Below are positions 34,173 through 43,876 of a stretch of 64,000 nucleotides of DNA, piece by piece (positions within the stretch are counted from its first letter, which is position 1; the number at the start of each line of letters is the position of its first letter). This DNA is from Cyanobacteria bacterium FACHB-502. GTDB lineage: Bacteria > Cyanobacteriota > Cyanobacteriia > Elainellales > Elainellaceae. The position numbers were made by a program, and so were the translations under genes. Location: assembly GCA_014695325.1 (NCBI GenBank), contig JACJNZ010000039.1:806001-870000 (forward strand). The letters run 5' to 3'. Under the pieces are notes generated by a model. That model worked only from the letters and a program-made list of their open reading frames with translations, made no database searches and was not told the origin of the DNA.

Positions 34173-36707
34173 ATGAAACCCCTGCGATCGTTCGGTCAAC
34201 AAGTGACACGATGGCGGCAAATCTTCCTCACTTTCGTCGATCGCTTCAGCGTTCGGCATCCCCATATTTACAGGCAGCTCCAGCCGATTCGAGGGCAATG
34301 GCGGCGGGTTTGGGTTTGGCTTGAGGAAACTTCCTGCTTTCGCACTCCCTTTAGCCCGCAGCAAATTCGCCGCAAGCTGCCTGCCCGAGTGAAATTTCGG
34401 CTGCCGCTCTTGCTGATTGTTGCGATCGTGCTGCTGACCAGTGCGATGGGCTACCGCTTCTATAACGAACCCGAACTTGCCGTTGGAACCGTTTCACCCC
34501 AGCTTTTGCGTGCCCCCGAGACCGTAACGGTTATAGATACTAAAACCACTGAAGCAAACCGGAAAGCGGCTCGGACGGCTGCCGTTCCTGCGCTCATGAT
34601 TGATCCGTCAGTGAATCAGGAAATTTATCAGGCTTTGCAGCGGTTGATCGATCAGGGCAATGCAATTCGGCAGCAGGCAGGTGCGTTTCCCTATGTTGAT
34701 CCGGGGTTTGTTTCAACGGCAACGCAGCAGTATTTGCGGCAGGGAACCGACTGGGACTGGCGATCGGCAATGGCAGCAGTAACCGGGCAAAGTGTTGCGA
34801 TCGCCAGAACTGATTTGCAGCAGCCAGCTGCTCAAGAGCCACCCTCTAGCCCCAATCCCTCGCTTCAGCTTGCCATTTTGGAACTGCAAAACTACCGCCG
34901 AACCAATGGAACTGACGATTTTTCCGCGCTTCAGGAAGTGGTGACGCGGGCAAGGCAACGATATCAGGCGGCAAAAGTGTCTCTAACAGCGAACCCCGGA
35001 GATACGCCAAACGGAGTGTACGACGATCGCCTCTTGACCCTGACGGATGGAGAATGGGATGCGACGCGAAAGGCAATCCGGCTCAGCTTAGAGCGAATCT
35101 TAACCCAGGGCGTTGCGCCTGGTTTACCCGATACTCTGCTGAAAACTGCGGTTCAGCTTCAGCTTGATCCGGCACTCTCCTCCAGTTCGGCGGCACTGGC
35201 AACAAATGTGTTGGTGGCGGTAATCGAGCCGAACCTGATCCAAGACCCAGAGCAAACCAAAATCCGGGCAGAGCAGGCCGCCCGGGCAGTTCAGGATGTG
35301 GTGGTTGAAGTGCGGCAGGGAGAGGCGATCGTTGATGCGGGGGAAATGATTGCCCAAAGCGACTTTGTGCTGCTTGATCACTTTGGCATGAGCCGCAGAC
35401 GCACGAACTGGGTAGGGCTTCTGGGCTTCGCCGCGCTGGTTGCCGGGGCGGTCGCTGTTTTTTTGCTGGTAGAGCATCGCTTTCACCCCGGTTTACGCCC
35501 TCCCGATGATGTGCTGATTCTGCTACTGACGCTGAGTGCGCCGATCCTGCTCGCGCTGAAGGTTCCCGGTACAAGCTTGCCTGCGATCGGCTTACTGGCG
35601 GGCAGTTTCTATGGCTCAGCGGTGGGCGCGACAATTGTGGGGCTGCTGAGTTTGCTGCTGCCGCTCGGCATGGAAATTCCCTGGACAAATCTGGTTGCTA
35701 GCGCGATCGGGGGACTGGTGGGTGCGATCGTGGCAGGGCGACTGCGAACCCGCGAAGAGTTTGCGCTCCTGGGAGGCGTGGTCGGCTTGGTGCAGGGTGG
35801 GGTGTACCTGCTGGGGAGCCTGATTTTGAGCGCGGCGGTAACTCCGGTGTGGTATGTGGTGCTGACCGGGGCAGCGATCCAAGCCCTGATGGGCGTCGCC
35901 TGGAGCGTGTTCGCGCTGGGAGTTAGCCCCTATCTGGAACATCTGTTTGATTTGATTACCCCGATCCGGCTGGCAGAGCTGGCAAACCCTAACTGCCCAA
36001 TGCTGAAGCGACTTGCCTCCGATGCTCCTGGCACGTTTCAGCATACGCTGTTTGTGTCTACGCTGGCAGAAGCGGCGGCGCGTCAGTTGGGCTGCAATGT
36101 GGAGCTGGTACGGGCAGGAACGCTCTATCACGACATTGGCAAGATGCACGATCCGCTCGGCTTTATTGAAAACCAGATGGGTGGACCCAACAAGCACGAC
36201 ACGATCGATAACCCCTGGCTCAGCGCAGATTTGATCAAAAAGCACGTCAGCGAAGGGTTGGTCATGGCACGTAAATGCCGCTTGCCTACCGCAATTCAGG
36301 CATTTATCCCCGAACACCAGGGCACGATGGCGATCGCCTATTTCTATCACCAGGCGCAGGAACAGGCAAAGAACGACCCCACGATTACCGTGAAAGAATT
36401 GGACTTTCGCTACGATGGACCGATTCCCCAAACCCGCGAAACCGGGATCGTGATGCTGGCAGATTCCTGTGAAGCCGCGCTGCGATCGCTTAAAGATGCA
36501 AGCCCCACCGAAGCTCTCGCCATGATTAATCGAATTCTGCGATCGCGGTGGCAGGACAATCAGCTTGCCGAAAGCGGCTTAACCCGCGAGGAGCTGAGTC
36601 AGATTGCTGAAACCTTTGTGCGAGTATGGCAGCAGTTTAACCATCAGCGCATTGTGTATCCGAAAGCAGTGGTCAGTCCTCAGCCTTCGGTTGGGGCACG
36701 GGATTGA
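34173..36707 (+). CDS. 7TM-HD family membrane phosphohydrolase (PgpH-like)
   Basis: An 844-residue protein. It has an N-terminal cytoplasmic stretch, one membrane helix (LPLLLIVAIVLLTSAMGY) and a large extracytoplasmic 7TMR-HDED domain. Seven membrane helices follow, then a cytoplasmic HD domain with the HDIGK site (H653, D654) and a later HQGTMAIAYFYHQA. PgpH-type members hydrolyse the second messenger c-di-AMP. Cyanobacteria make c-di-AMP, so that is the likely substrate. ATG 34173 has GGGAG upstream and is preferred over TTG 34170. It overlaps rsmB by 4 bases. Confidence 0.92.
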   Translation: MKPLRSFGQQVTRWRQIFLTFVDRFSVRHPHIYRQLQPIRGQWRRVWVWLEETSCFRTPFSPQQIRRKLPARVKFRLPLLLIVAIVLLTSAMGYRFYNEPELAVGTVSPQLLRAPETVTVIDTKTTEANRKAARTAAVPALMIDPSVNQEIYQALQRLIDQGNAIRQQAGAFPYVDPGFVSTATQQYLRQGTDWDWRSAMAAVTGQSVAIARTDLQQPAAQEPPSSPNPSLQLAILELQNYRRTNGTDDFSALQEVVTRARQRYQAAKVSLTANPGDTPNGVYDDRLLTLTDGEWDATRKAIRLSLERILTQGVAPGLPDTLLKTAVQLQLDPALSSSSAALATNVLVAVIEPNLIQDPEQTKIRAEQAARAVQDVVVEVRQGEAIVDAGEMIAQSDFVLLDHFGMSRRRTNWVGLLGFAALVAGAVAVFLLVEHRFHPGLRPPDDVLILLLTLSAPILLALKVPGTSLPAIGLLAGSFYGSAVGATIVGLLSLLLPLGMEIPWTNLVASAIGGLVGAIVAGRLRTREEFALLGGVVGLVQGGVYLLGSLILSAAVTPVWYVVLTGAAIQALMGVAWSVFALGVSPYLEHLFDLITPIRLAELANPNCPMLKRLASDAPGTFQHTLFVSTLAEAAARQLGCNVELVRAGTLYHDIGKMHDPLGFIENQMGGPNKHDTIDNPWLSADLIKKHVSEGLVMARKCRLPTAIQAFIPEHQGTMAIAYFYHQAQEQAKNDPTITVKELDFRYDGPIPQTRETGIVMLADSCEAALRSLKDASPTEALAMINRILRSRWQDNQLAESGLTREELSQIAETFVRVWQQFNHQRIVYPKAVVSPQPSVGARD

Positions 36708-38077
36708 GTGTGGAAAAGCAGGAGCGCAAAAATCTCATGTTGTCTGCCCGTCAGCTTGCGTTTCTGGCACTGCGATCGGTTGAGCGGGGAGCGTTTGCCG
36801 ATATTGCGCTCGATCGGGTGCTTCAGCAGGAGCTATCGTCAGTCGATCGGCGATTTGTGACCGAATTAGTGTACGGCACCGTGCGACGACAGCGAACCCT
36901 GGATGCCCTGATTGACAGTTTGGCAACTAAGAAGGCAGCGCAACAGCCTGCGGATTTGCGGCTGATCTTGCATCTAGGGCTATATCAGCTCCGCTATCTG
37001 GATCAGATTCCTGCTTCAGCCGCCGTGAATACTACCGTGGATCTGGCAAAGCAAAACGGATTTGCAGGTTTGTCTGGCTTTGTGAATGGCTTGCTGCGGC
37101 AATATCTTCGTGCCAGTCAATCTGATCCAGCAAAGCTTCCCGTGCTGCCCGACGACCCGATCGCCCATTTAGGCATTCAACATAGTTATCCCAACTGGAT
37201 CGTGCAGACGTGGGCAGAGGAATTTGGCTTGGCGGAGGCGGAAAAACTCTGCGACTGGTTTAATCGATCGCCCCAAATCGACCTGCGGGTGAATCGCCTG
37301 CGATCCTCGGTGGCAGAGGTGCGAGCGGCAATGGAGGCAGCCGGAATATCAGTCGCTCCCGTTTCCCTACTTCCTGCTGCCCTTCGTCTCCCTCAAGGAG
37401 TCGGCGCAATCAGCCAGCTTCCCGGCTATACCGAAGGCTGGTGGACAGTACAAGACAGCAGTGCCCAGCTTGTGAGCGAATTGCTCGACCCGCAGCCTGG
37501 TGAAACAGTGATCGATGCTTGTGCAGCCCCCGGTGGCAAAACGACCCATCTCGCAGAACTGATGCACGATCGCGGCACTATCTGGGCGATCGATCGTTAT
37601 GCCTCCCGCTTGAAAAAACTCCAGCAAAACGCTGCCCGCCTTCAGCTTCAGTCAATCCAGATCTGCACGGGAGACAGCCGGGATCAGCCTCAGTTCGGGA
37701 ATCAAGCCGATCGCGTGCTGCTAGATGCTCCCTGTTCTGGATTGGGAACGCTCCACCGTCACGCCGACGCTCGCTGGCGACAAACGCCCGACACCGTCAA
37801 GGAACTCAGCCAGCTTCAAGCCGAACTGCTCCAAGCAGCCGCGAGCTGGACAAAACCGGGCGGGATGTTGGTTTACGCCACCTGTACGCTTCACCCAACC
37901 GAAAACGAGGCGATCGTAACAGCCTTTTTGCAGGAGAATTTGCACTGGGCGATCGAGCCACCCGATGCGAATTCTGCGGCAGCGGCGTTTGTGTTACCTC
38001 AGGGCTGGCTAAAAGTGCTGCCCCACCATCACAATATGGATGGTTTCTTTATGGTGCGGCTGCGGCGGCAAACCTAA
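36704..38077 (+). CDS. rsmB: 16S rRNA (cytosine-967-C5) methyltransferase
   Basis: Methylates C967-type cytosine in small-subunit rRNA with S-adenosylmethionine. The N-terminal NusB-like RNA-binding domain (ARQLAFLALRSVERGAFADIALDRVLQ) is followed by the methyltransferase. That carries DACAAPGGKTTHLAEL (SAM loop), LDAPCSGLG (catalytic-site Cys) and YATCTLHPTENE (second Cys). The start is uncertain: TTG 36704 overlaps the upstream stop, GTG 36710 and ATG 36737 are in frame. The four-base overlap with the 7TM-HD gene suggests an operon. Confidence 0.93.
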   Translation: MSVEKQERKNLMLSARQLAFLALRSVERGAFADIALDRVLQQELSSVDRRFVTELVYGTVRRQRTLDALIDSLATKKAAQQPADLRLILHLGLYQLRYLDQIPASAAVNTTVDLAKQNGFAGLSGFVNGLLRQYLRASQSDPAKLPVLPDDPIAHLGIQHSYPNWIVQTWAEEFGLAEAEKLCDWFNRSPQIDLRVNRLRSSVAEVRAAMEAAGISVAPVSLLPAALRLPQGVGAISQLPGYTEGWWTVQDSSAQLVSELLDPQPGETVIDACAAPGGKTTHLAELMHDRGTIWAIDRYASRLKKLQQNAARLQLQSIQICTGDSRDQPQFGNQADRVLLDAPCSGLGTLHRHADARWRQTPDTVKELSQLQAELLQAAASWTKPGGMLVYATCTLHPTENEAIVTAFLQENLHWAIEPPDANSAAAAFVLPQGWLKVLPHHHNMDGFFMVRLRRQT

Positions 38078-38122
38078 TAAACCCTTGCAGATTCGAGTTT
38101 TTGCTTTGCTTAAAAACGACCT

Positions 38123-38791
38123 ATGCCCGATCGATCGCCCTCTGAAATGCCACAGCCAGATTTCGCCCTGTATGCAAACCGTCTCCGTAACCGAATGCAG
38201 CAGGTCAACCTATCCAGCTACCAGGCAGTGAGCAAAGCGGCGGGCGTATCCAAGTGGCAAATCGAACAGCTCCGGCAGGGCAAAGCGGCTGAGATGCGGC
38301 TAAACGTGCTTTGTCAAATTGCAGCTGCTCTGCAAGTTTCGCTCGATACTTTAATCCGCGAGTTTTCCGAGCTTGAGAATCTGCCGCAATCGGCTTCAGA
38401 CAATCCAAATTCGGCAAATCCTGATTCAGTTCAGGCATCTAATTCGTTGCAAGCTCAGCAGCACGAACAGCTTCAGCAGGAATTTCAGCAAGCCGCCCTG
38501 CAAGCGATCGAGTCCTGGCTGATCCAGTTTCCGACGGCTGCCTATGCTGCCCAGCAAAACCCCCAGCTTTCCGCCGTCAAACTGCTGCCCTTAATGCGCC
38601 CGATCGAGCAGCTATTGCAGAACTGGGGGATTGAGTCGATCGCTCCCGTGGGAACCGAGCTCCCTTACGACCCACAGCGGCATCAGCTCATGGAAGGAAC
38701 CGCTCAGCCCGGCGATCGGGTGCGCGTTCGCTATACGGGATATTGTCAGGGAGATCGGCTACTTCACCGGGCAAAAGTCAGTCCTTGCTAA
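38123..38791 (+). CDS. Helix-turn-helix protein with GrpE-like C-terminal domain
   Basis: A 222-residue fusion. Residues about 15-75 are an XRE/Cro-type HTH (YQAVSKAAGVSKWQIEQLRQGKAAEMRLNVLCQIAAALQVSLDTLI). A Gln-rich coiled coil (about 105-130) leads to a C-terminal part, IESIAPVGTELPYDPQRHQLMEG. Its order of elements (DPQRHQ, GD.VRVRY.GY, LLHRAKVSP) recalls the beta domain of the DnaK nucleotide exchange factor GrpE. A chaperone-linked transcription regulator is the simplest idea, untested. It lies 45 bases after rsmB. Confidence 0.7.
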   Translation: MPDRSPSEMPQPDFALYANRLRNRMQQVNLSSYQAVSKAAGVSKWQIEQLRQGKAAEMRLNVLCQIAAALQVSLDTLIREFSELENLPQSASDNPNSANPDSVQASNSLQAQQHEQLQQEFQQAALQAIESWLIQFPTAAYAAQQNPQLSAVKLLPLMRPIEQLLQNWGIESIAPVGTELPYDPQRHQLMEGTAQPGDRVRVRYTGYCQGDRLLHRAKVSPC

Positions 38792-39034
38792 GCGATCGGG
38801 CGATTGCAGCCCTTTAAGCAGCCCTTTCATCTAAGTAAAACTGGGGCAGTCTTCTGATTCTGTAATCATCAAATTGATTTTGATTTGAATTCTGAATATC
38901 CTTTTAGTCTTTTTTAAGTTAAAAAAGATTGTGGAAGGCGTATAGTTCTACCAAAAGTTGAGTTTACAAGCCCATTCGCTTGGCTTTAACTGTAACTAAC
39001 CTGGTCAGCATTTATTTTTGAAGAGAAGTAATTC

Positions 39035-39421
39035 ATGATGAAATCTCAATTCGCTCATGCACTGATCAAAAAGTTGATCCTTTCTGCTGGCGTTGTTAGC
39101 GCAATGGTTGCGGCAGGTGCAGTCATTGAAAGCCCGATCGCCCGCGCTGCCTATCCTGAGCGCACGCCGGGAACCTTTGAATGCCGCAACAGCCTCGACC
39201 CTCAGTGCGAAAACCCTGCTCGTGAGATTGAGTCAGAGGCATGGCGCGCCCGCAACAATCCCGGTCCTGATTTTGCTGAATCGCCCAGAATCACTCAGGA
39301 GCCGGAAGCAGGAAATCAGCAGTGCCGGAACAATCAGAACGTTGTGCTTTGCAGCAATCCCATTCGCTACACCGTAGAAGATCCTGAAGCTTGGTCGACC
39401 TTCTTCCCGGAGTCGCGCTAG
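39035..39421 (+). CDS. Small exported protein with four cysteines
   Basis: 128 residues with an N-terminal signal peptide (KKLILSAGVVSAMVAAGAVI...IARA, likely cleaved before AYPERTPG). The mature part of about 85 residues has four cysteines (FECRNS, PQCEN, QQCRNN, VLCSN) that could form two disulfides, plus the short repeats ECRNSLDPQCENP/QCRNNQNVVLCSNP. No domain recognised. It has its own promoter region and a strong terminator, so it is a single gene. Confidence 0.7.
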   Translation: MMKSQFAHALIKKLILSAGVVSAMVAAGAVIESPIARAAYPERTPGTFECRNSLDPQCENPAREIESEAWRARNNPGPDFAESPRITQEPEAGNQQCRNNQNVVLCSNPIRYTVEDPEAWSTFFPESR

Positions 39422-39518
39422 TCGCCGCGTTGGTCGGGCTTTTCCTGAGTTAAATCAAACCTGACCAATTAAGCCTAGTCGATCAAGCCTAGCCTGTTCA
39501 AAACTGAATCAAAACGGT

Positions 39519-39571
39519 GGGGGCAATTACCCCAAAGGGGACTGCGGAAGAACCGACTTGCCCCCTTTTTT
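39519..39571 (+). terminator. Terminator after the small exported protein gene
   Basis: GGGGGCAA at 39519 pairs with TTGCCCCC at 39558 and is followed by six T. A nested CCCC-AAA-GGGG hairpin lies inside. Confidence 0.85.
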
Positions 39572-39626
39572 ATGTCTTCATCTTTAGCTCAACATCTTCT
39601 CAACGCTGAGCCTGCCACAGCGAGTT

Positions 39627-41777
39627 CTACTGCGATCGAGCGTCCTGAATCGGCTTGCCGGTCAGAGATTGCAGGTTTGCTAGCCGCGATCGTCCCTGTC
39701 CTTTAACAAACTCGATTCTGGGATTGCCGATGCCATAGGTGAGGGCATAACTTTGAGTCAGCAGCCAGAGCCAGAGCGATGGATTCTTTGCCTCCAGCCA
39801 GGGCTGAATCGATCGCGCCAGGGAAGGAACCCAGCGCAGCAACCAGCACATCAGCGCAAACAGGGTGAAGTTGACATAGCTGCCCACCCAGCGCATTAGA
39901 TCCCGTGGGCCTGCCAGTTCCCAGATCCACAGCAGCAGCGACGGATTCAGCCAGGCCGCCTTAATTGCCATCCGGTTAAAGGGAATCCAGCCCGCCCGGT
40001 CTTTGATAAAGCGATCGGCAACGGCAGGAGGTTCGCTGGCAAGAATGCCAAAAAAAGTATTGAGCATCGAGTTCACCCGCTGGGGCGCAATAAAACGATG
40101 CGTAGGAACCATCATGCCCTTTGAGAACAACCAGGTCACAGAAATGTTGCTCTGATACGCCCGGATTTGATTCAGGTGATTTGCCTTCAGCAGATTGTGA
40201 CGCAGAGCCGTGTCGAGTAGATCGGTCAGGCGGGGCAAATTTCGCACCAGCGAACCGAATCCGGTAAACACCAGCGGAGACTGAAGCGAAGCCGCATCGC
40301 CGATCGTGATCAATCGATCAACGGCAATCTGGCGATCGGTTGCCGAGGTGCTGAAGTGTCCCGGAATGTAGCCAAAGGTCGCTTTTTTCCACTGAAGCTG
40401 GTTCAGGTCGCAGCGACGATACTCCGACACGATGGTAAAGAAATCTTCGTACATTTCCAGCAGCGAACCAGGATTATCAGGGTTCACCTGATGATAGTGA
40501 AACAGATAGAAAGTCAGCTCATCGCCCCGACCAGGAAACAGTTCCCAAATGAGCTGCCGCCCGCGTGAGATATCGCCGTGACTATTCAGCACATCCCCAT
40601 AGCGCGAATCCCAAACCCCCGGCTCAAATCCGCCGTCGATGACCGCTCCCACGGTGGGACACACGCTGTCAAATGCCCGTCCTCCGTTAAGCTGCCAGGC
40701 GATCGGCGAAGCGGTTCCCATTGCATCCACGAGTAGCCGTCCTTCTGCCTGTTTTGCCGTCCCGGTGGGTAAATGGGTGGCTCGAACGGTTACGCCCGAC
40801 GCACCGACTTCTGCCTGCAAAAATTCGGTTTCGTCCCAGATTTCACCACCCGCCGATCGCAGCTTTTCACCGCAGAGCCGCAGCAGTTTTTCGGCATCGA
40901 GCGCAACATTCAGCACGGTTGGCGTGTGCAGAACTGGAGCTTTTGCCTGCGGCGGATTGTTGGCATCGAAGAACTTGTGAAACCCGTCGATATATTCTCG
41001 GGCAATCAGTCCCTCAAACTCGGAGGCGGTAAATAACCCCAGATCAATCAGATTCTGAAACTCCGATCGCGAAATGTTCCACTCCCGGTTCATGCGTCCA
41101 AAGGGCAGCCGTTCTAACAACAGCACCCGGTAGCCGAGCCGAGCCATCACTGCTGCATGAATTACGCCCAGCGCGCCGCCAATATAAATCAGGTCATAGG
41201 CGGGTTGCTCAGGGGCAAGAGAGCTGGTTTGCTCTTGCTCCGGCTGTTTGCGAACAACAACTTGTTTGGGCTGCTGCGGCGATCGAACTCCCTCTCGCCA
41301 ACGTTTTTCCCACCAGTACACACGGGTCAAGTCATACTCACCGTTAGGAATTCGCCGGAAGCATTCCACTGTCTTGGGGTAATGGGGCGCGAGGGCATCA
41401 AAAATTGACTGCTGGCTCAGATCGATCGCTGAAGGTTCAGGATAGCGATTCGGAAACGCTTGACGAATTTGTTGCGTAAGCTGCTTTAGAATCTGTCGCT
41501 CCTGACGCACAGGCTGCACCGCCCAGCGAAAGACCTTTAAATAAGTGGTGCGCTGGACTGACCAAAGAAAAATAGAAAGTTCTTCAGCCAGACCATCGGC
41601 GATCGATGCAGTTGCAGGACGCAGGCGCGTAGAATCCGCAAATACTAACCGAATGCCGTCCGGCGTAGCCACTTTTGTGATGCCTGCTTCAATCCTAGGC
41701 TGAAAGCTTTGCTGGAGCCACTGCCCGACCGATGCAAGGTCTGGGGTGGGAACTTCAAGATAAAGAATTTCTTTCAT
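39627..41777 (-). CDS. cruA: CruA-type lycopene cyclase flavoprotein
   Basis: A 716-residue protein with an N-terminal domain of about 190 residues. An FAD-binding Rossmann start follows (YDLIYIGGALGVIHAAVMAR, 194-213), then ERLPFGRMNREWNISR (222-237) and a second dinucleotide-related motif, LLVDAMGTASPIAWQLN. GDAASLQSPLVFTGFGSLVRN comes near the C-terminus. The EWNISR signature and LHTPTVLNVALD fit CruA rather than the plant-like CruP, whose glycine loop differs. CruA cyclises lycopene to gamma- or beta-carotene in carotenoid synthesis. Monocistronic. Confidence 0.82.
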   Translation of the reverse strand: MKEILYLEVPTPDLASVGQWLQQSFQPRIEAGITKVATPDGIRLVFADSTRLRPATASIADGLAEELSIFLWSVQRTTYLKVFRWAVQPVRQERQILKQLTQQIRQAFPNRYPEPSAIDLSQQSIFDALAPHYPKTVECFRRIPNGEYDLTRVYWWEKRWREGVRSPQQPKQVVVRKQPEQEQTSSLAPEQPAYDLIYIGGALGVIHAAVMARLGYRVLLLERLPFGRMNREWNISRSEFQNLIDLGLFTASEFEGLIAREYIDGFHKFFDANNPPQAKAPVLHTPTVLNVALDAEKLLRLCGEKLRSAGGEIWDETEFLQAEVGASGVTVRATHLPTGTAKQAEGRLLVDAMGTASPIAWQLNGGRAFDSVCPTVGAVIDGGFEPGVWDSRYGDVLNSHGDISRGRQLIWELFPGRGDELTFYLFHYHQVNPDNPGSLLEMYEDFFTIVSEYRRCDLNQLQWKKATFGYIPGHFSTSATDRQIAVDRLITIGDAASLQSPLVFTGFGSLVRNLPRLTDLLDTALRHNLLKANHLNQIRAYQSNISVTWLFSKGMMVPTHRFIAPQRVNSMLNTFFGILASEPPAVADRFIKDRAGWIPFNRMAIKAAWLNPSLLLWIWELAGPRDLMRWVGSYVNFTLFALMCWLLRWVPSLARSIQPWLEAKNPSLWLWLLTQSYALTYGIGNPRIEFVKGQGRSRLANLQSLTGKPIQDARSQ

Positions 41778-41938
41778 CAGGGATTTCTAAAGCTCCGATA
41801 AATTCGCTGAGAGACGAGGTAAATTTCCTGTAAAAACAGGGTTGACAACTGCCCAATCTGCGCTACACTTCCGAGTACGCTAAATGTGCCTGAAAAAGTC
41901 TCGTCATTCGCCCGATCACTGCTAGAGATCGATTTCTA

Positions 41939-42172
41939 ATGCATTATCCCATCCCAGCCAGTTCACAAGAAATAGTTGCCCTGCGACAGCAGCCTGTTAA
42001 TGAAGAATTAATTGTGGCGGCAATTGCGGGCGTGGTGCAGGTGGCTCGCTCTAAAGGGCAATCGCTGGAAGATCTCACGGCTGAAGTGCTGGCAGACGAT
42101 AGCCTGCTTGATCGAGAACTGCGTCGCTGGCTCAGCGATGTTGTCACACATGCCTGGAAAACGTTACCGTAA
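41939..42172 (+). CDS. Small conserved cyanobacterial protein upstream of rpoZ
   Basis: 77 residues, acidic and helical (NEELIVAAIAGVVQVARSKGQSLEDLTAEVLADDSLLDRELRRWLSDVVTHAW). No known domain. Its position 46 bases before rpoZ on the same strand suggests co-transcription. Function unknown. Confidence 0.65.
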   Translation: MHYPIPASSQEIVALRQQPVNEELIVAAIAGVVQVARSKGQSLEDLTAEVLADDSLLDRELRRWLSDVVTHAWKTLP

Positions 42173-42218
42173 CAAGTAGTAACAACCAGTAATTGTATTT
42201 CGGCAATTTGCGATCAAC

Positions 42219-42530
42219 ATGGCTAAATTGGGAAGTAATCAACCTATGAACCGAGCTGACAGAATGAACGCTCTCACCAAACCAACCATTCGCACCACTG
42301 GAGTGGCAAAACGCTCTGCGCTTGATACCACCCAGCTGATGCGTCGAGCTGAAGATCTGGTCAATGCTGCATCAAACCGCTATCGCATTACGGTTCAAGT
42401 TGCCAACCGCGCCCAGCGTCGTCGCTTTGAGGAGTTTGACAGCCTCGACGACCCCAAAATGAAGCCTGTTATCCGGGCAATCATCGAAATGTCAGATGAG
42501 CTGACTCAGCCCGAAATTATCGGCGAATAG
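42219..42530 (+). CDS. rpoZ: RNA polymerase omega subunit
   Basis: Small polymerase subunit that supports assembly of beta'. The core [63 protein letters not shown] is typical of cyanobacterial omega. With the listed ATG it carries about 30 extra N-terminal residues; internal Mets at residues 10 and 16 may be the real start, and none has a clear Shine-Dalgarno sequence. Confidence 0.92.
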   Translation: MAKLGSNQPMNRADRMNALTKPTIRTTGVAKRSALDTTQLMRRAEDLVNAASNRYRITVQVANRAQRRRFEEFDSLDDPKMKPVIRAIIEMSDELTQPEIIGE

Positions 42531-42571
42531 CCTAATTCATTCAGGGGAATCATTCAGGGGAATTTGGCAGA

Positions 42572-43294
42572 ATGCGATCGGCAAACCGTCGTCAGCAATT
42601 TCGTTCGGGGCGATTTATCGCGCTGATCACCACGGGTTTCTTTATTGCAATCGCAATGCTGCCTATCCAGAGGGGGGTTCCGCGACAGACAGATCCCCTG
42701 CCCCGCCTTATTTTTGCCGTATCGCCTCAGGCCACTCAGGCACAGCAACAGTTTTTGCGAATTGAAGAAGCCGCTGCCCAGGTCTATGCGCTGGAACCCG
42801 ATCTGCCGCTTGAAAATCAGTACGTCAACGAAGATACGGGGCGGGTGTCTGATCGCAATACGCTGCTAAGTCGCCTGATTCGCTATCACTCCTATGTCAG
42901 GGGCAGACCATTTACCTACCGCCTGGACTGGAAGCTGACCCTGGCGGATTATCTTGGCGCAAACGAAAGAGTTATCGCCTCAACTTATCCCGGTGTAGAT
43001 ACGTTGCGCCCCAGTCCTCACGCTGGAGACATCGCCGCCATCAATCGCCTCACCCGAAATCAGCGCGATCGGCTGGTCAATGCCCTCGTATCTGTTTATG
43101 CCGTCTATACCCCGCCTGCCGCGACTGCTGCGCCTTCGTCTGCCGAACCCCCTGCCTCGAGTGCTTCGCAGTTTCCCGAAGGGGTAATTCCTCCATCCAC
43201 TAATATTCGTCCTGCCCCGCAGCCCGCTCCCCGCCCTGCTGCGCCCTCACTTCAAAGTCCTCAACCCGGCGATGCTCAGCTTTTAGCTCCATAA
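42572..43294 (+). CDS. Membrane-anchored protein of unknown function
   Basis: 240 residues. An N-terminal basic stretch and one hydrophobic helix (FIALITTGFFIAIAMLPI) act as anchor or uncleaved signal. A soluble domain of about 120 residues follows (FLRIEEAAAQVYALEPDLPLENQYV...YLGANERVIASTYPG), then a Pro/Ala-rich tail from about residue 178. No family recognised. It lies between rpoZ and the DUF1818 gene with short gaps, so a small operon is likely. Confidence 0.65.
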   Translation: MRSANRRQQFRSGRFIALITTGFFIAIAMLPIQRGVPRQTDPLPRLIFAVSPQATQAQQQFLRIEEAAAQVYALEPDLPLENQYVNEDTGRVSDRNTLLSRLIRYHSYVRGRPFTYRLDWKLTLADYLGANERVIASTYPGVDTLRPSPHAGDIAAINRLTRNQRDRLVNALVSVYAVYTPPAATAAPSSAEPPASSASQFPEGVIPPSTNIRPAPQPAPRPAAPSLQSPQPGDAQLLAP

Positions 43295-43316
43295 GAGTTC
43301 GTTCTTAAACCTGCTC

Positions 43317-43682
43317 ATGGTACGTCAACTTAAACAGGGAACCGGATGGCGGCTCGGCTGGGATGCCGATGCACCTCAGTTTAAGGGACTTGTGGGCAGC
43401 GACGACTGGGCGATCGAGCTAACGGAAGCAGAGTTGGATGATTTTTGTCGGCTTGTGGTGCAGCTTGACCAGATGATGGGGCAGATGGGGCAGGAACTCA
43501 TGGAAGAGGAGCGGATTGGTCTGGAGGTCGAAAGCGATCGCATCTGGCTGGAAGCGGAGGGATTTCCCCAGGCTTATCAGCTTCGTTTGATTGTGCTAAC
43601 AGGGCGAGGCGCAGAAGGAACCTGGTCAGAGCAGGCAGTTCCGCCATTGGTTCAGGCAGTGCAAATGCTCAAGGTTTTTTAG
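43317..43682 (+). CDS. DUF1818 family protein
   Basis: 121 residues matching DUF1818, a family confined to cyanobacteria and plants: TGWRLGWDADAPQFKGLVGSDDWAIELTEAELDDFCRL. Soluble, acidic, no catalytic motif seen. It starts 22 bases after the preceding gene. Function unknown. Confidence 0.85.
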   Translation: MVRQLKQGTGWRLGWDADAPQFKGLVGSDDWAIELTEAELDDFCRLVVQLDQMMGQMGQELMEEERIGLEVESDRIWLEAEGFPQAYQLRLIVLTGRGAEGTWSEQAVPPLVQAVQMLKVF

Positions 43683-43743
43683 TAGATTGCAGAATGATGA
43701 CAATGAGTTATGTTATGCTGTTTAAGCACAAAACGAAGTGCAT

Positions 43744-43817
43744 CGGGGCGTAGCGCAGCTTGGTAGCGCACTACTTTGGGGTAGTAGGGGTCGTGGGTTC
43801 AAATCCCGCCGCTCCGA
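43744..43817 (+). tRNA. trnP: tRNA-Pro (GGG)
   Basis: A cloverleaf with acceptor CGGGGCG/CGCTCCG (one G:U), a D arm identical to the other tRNA-Pro, and anticodon stem CTACT/AGTAG with loop TTGGGGT (anticodon GGG). The T arm is GTGGGTTCAAATCCCGC and the discriminator is A. Confidence 0.97.
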
Positions 43818-43845
43818 TCGCTTAAATCAAATCCCCACTTGAAAG

Positions 43846-43876
43846 CCTGCTTTTCTCACTAGAGAGGGCAGGTTTT
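43846..43876 (+). terminator. Terminator after tRNA-Pro (GGG)
   Basis: CCTGC and GCAGG with an internal CTC/GAG pairing around the loop, followed by TTTT. Confidence 0.6.

Noticed and set aside
34034-34324. 96-codon frame starting before the 7TM-HD gene
   Set aside because: More than half overlaps the 7TM-HD gene in another frame and no domain or Shine-Dalgarno sequence is seen.
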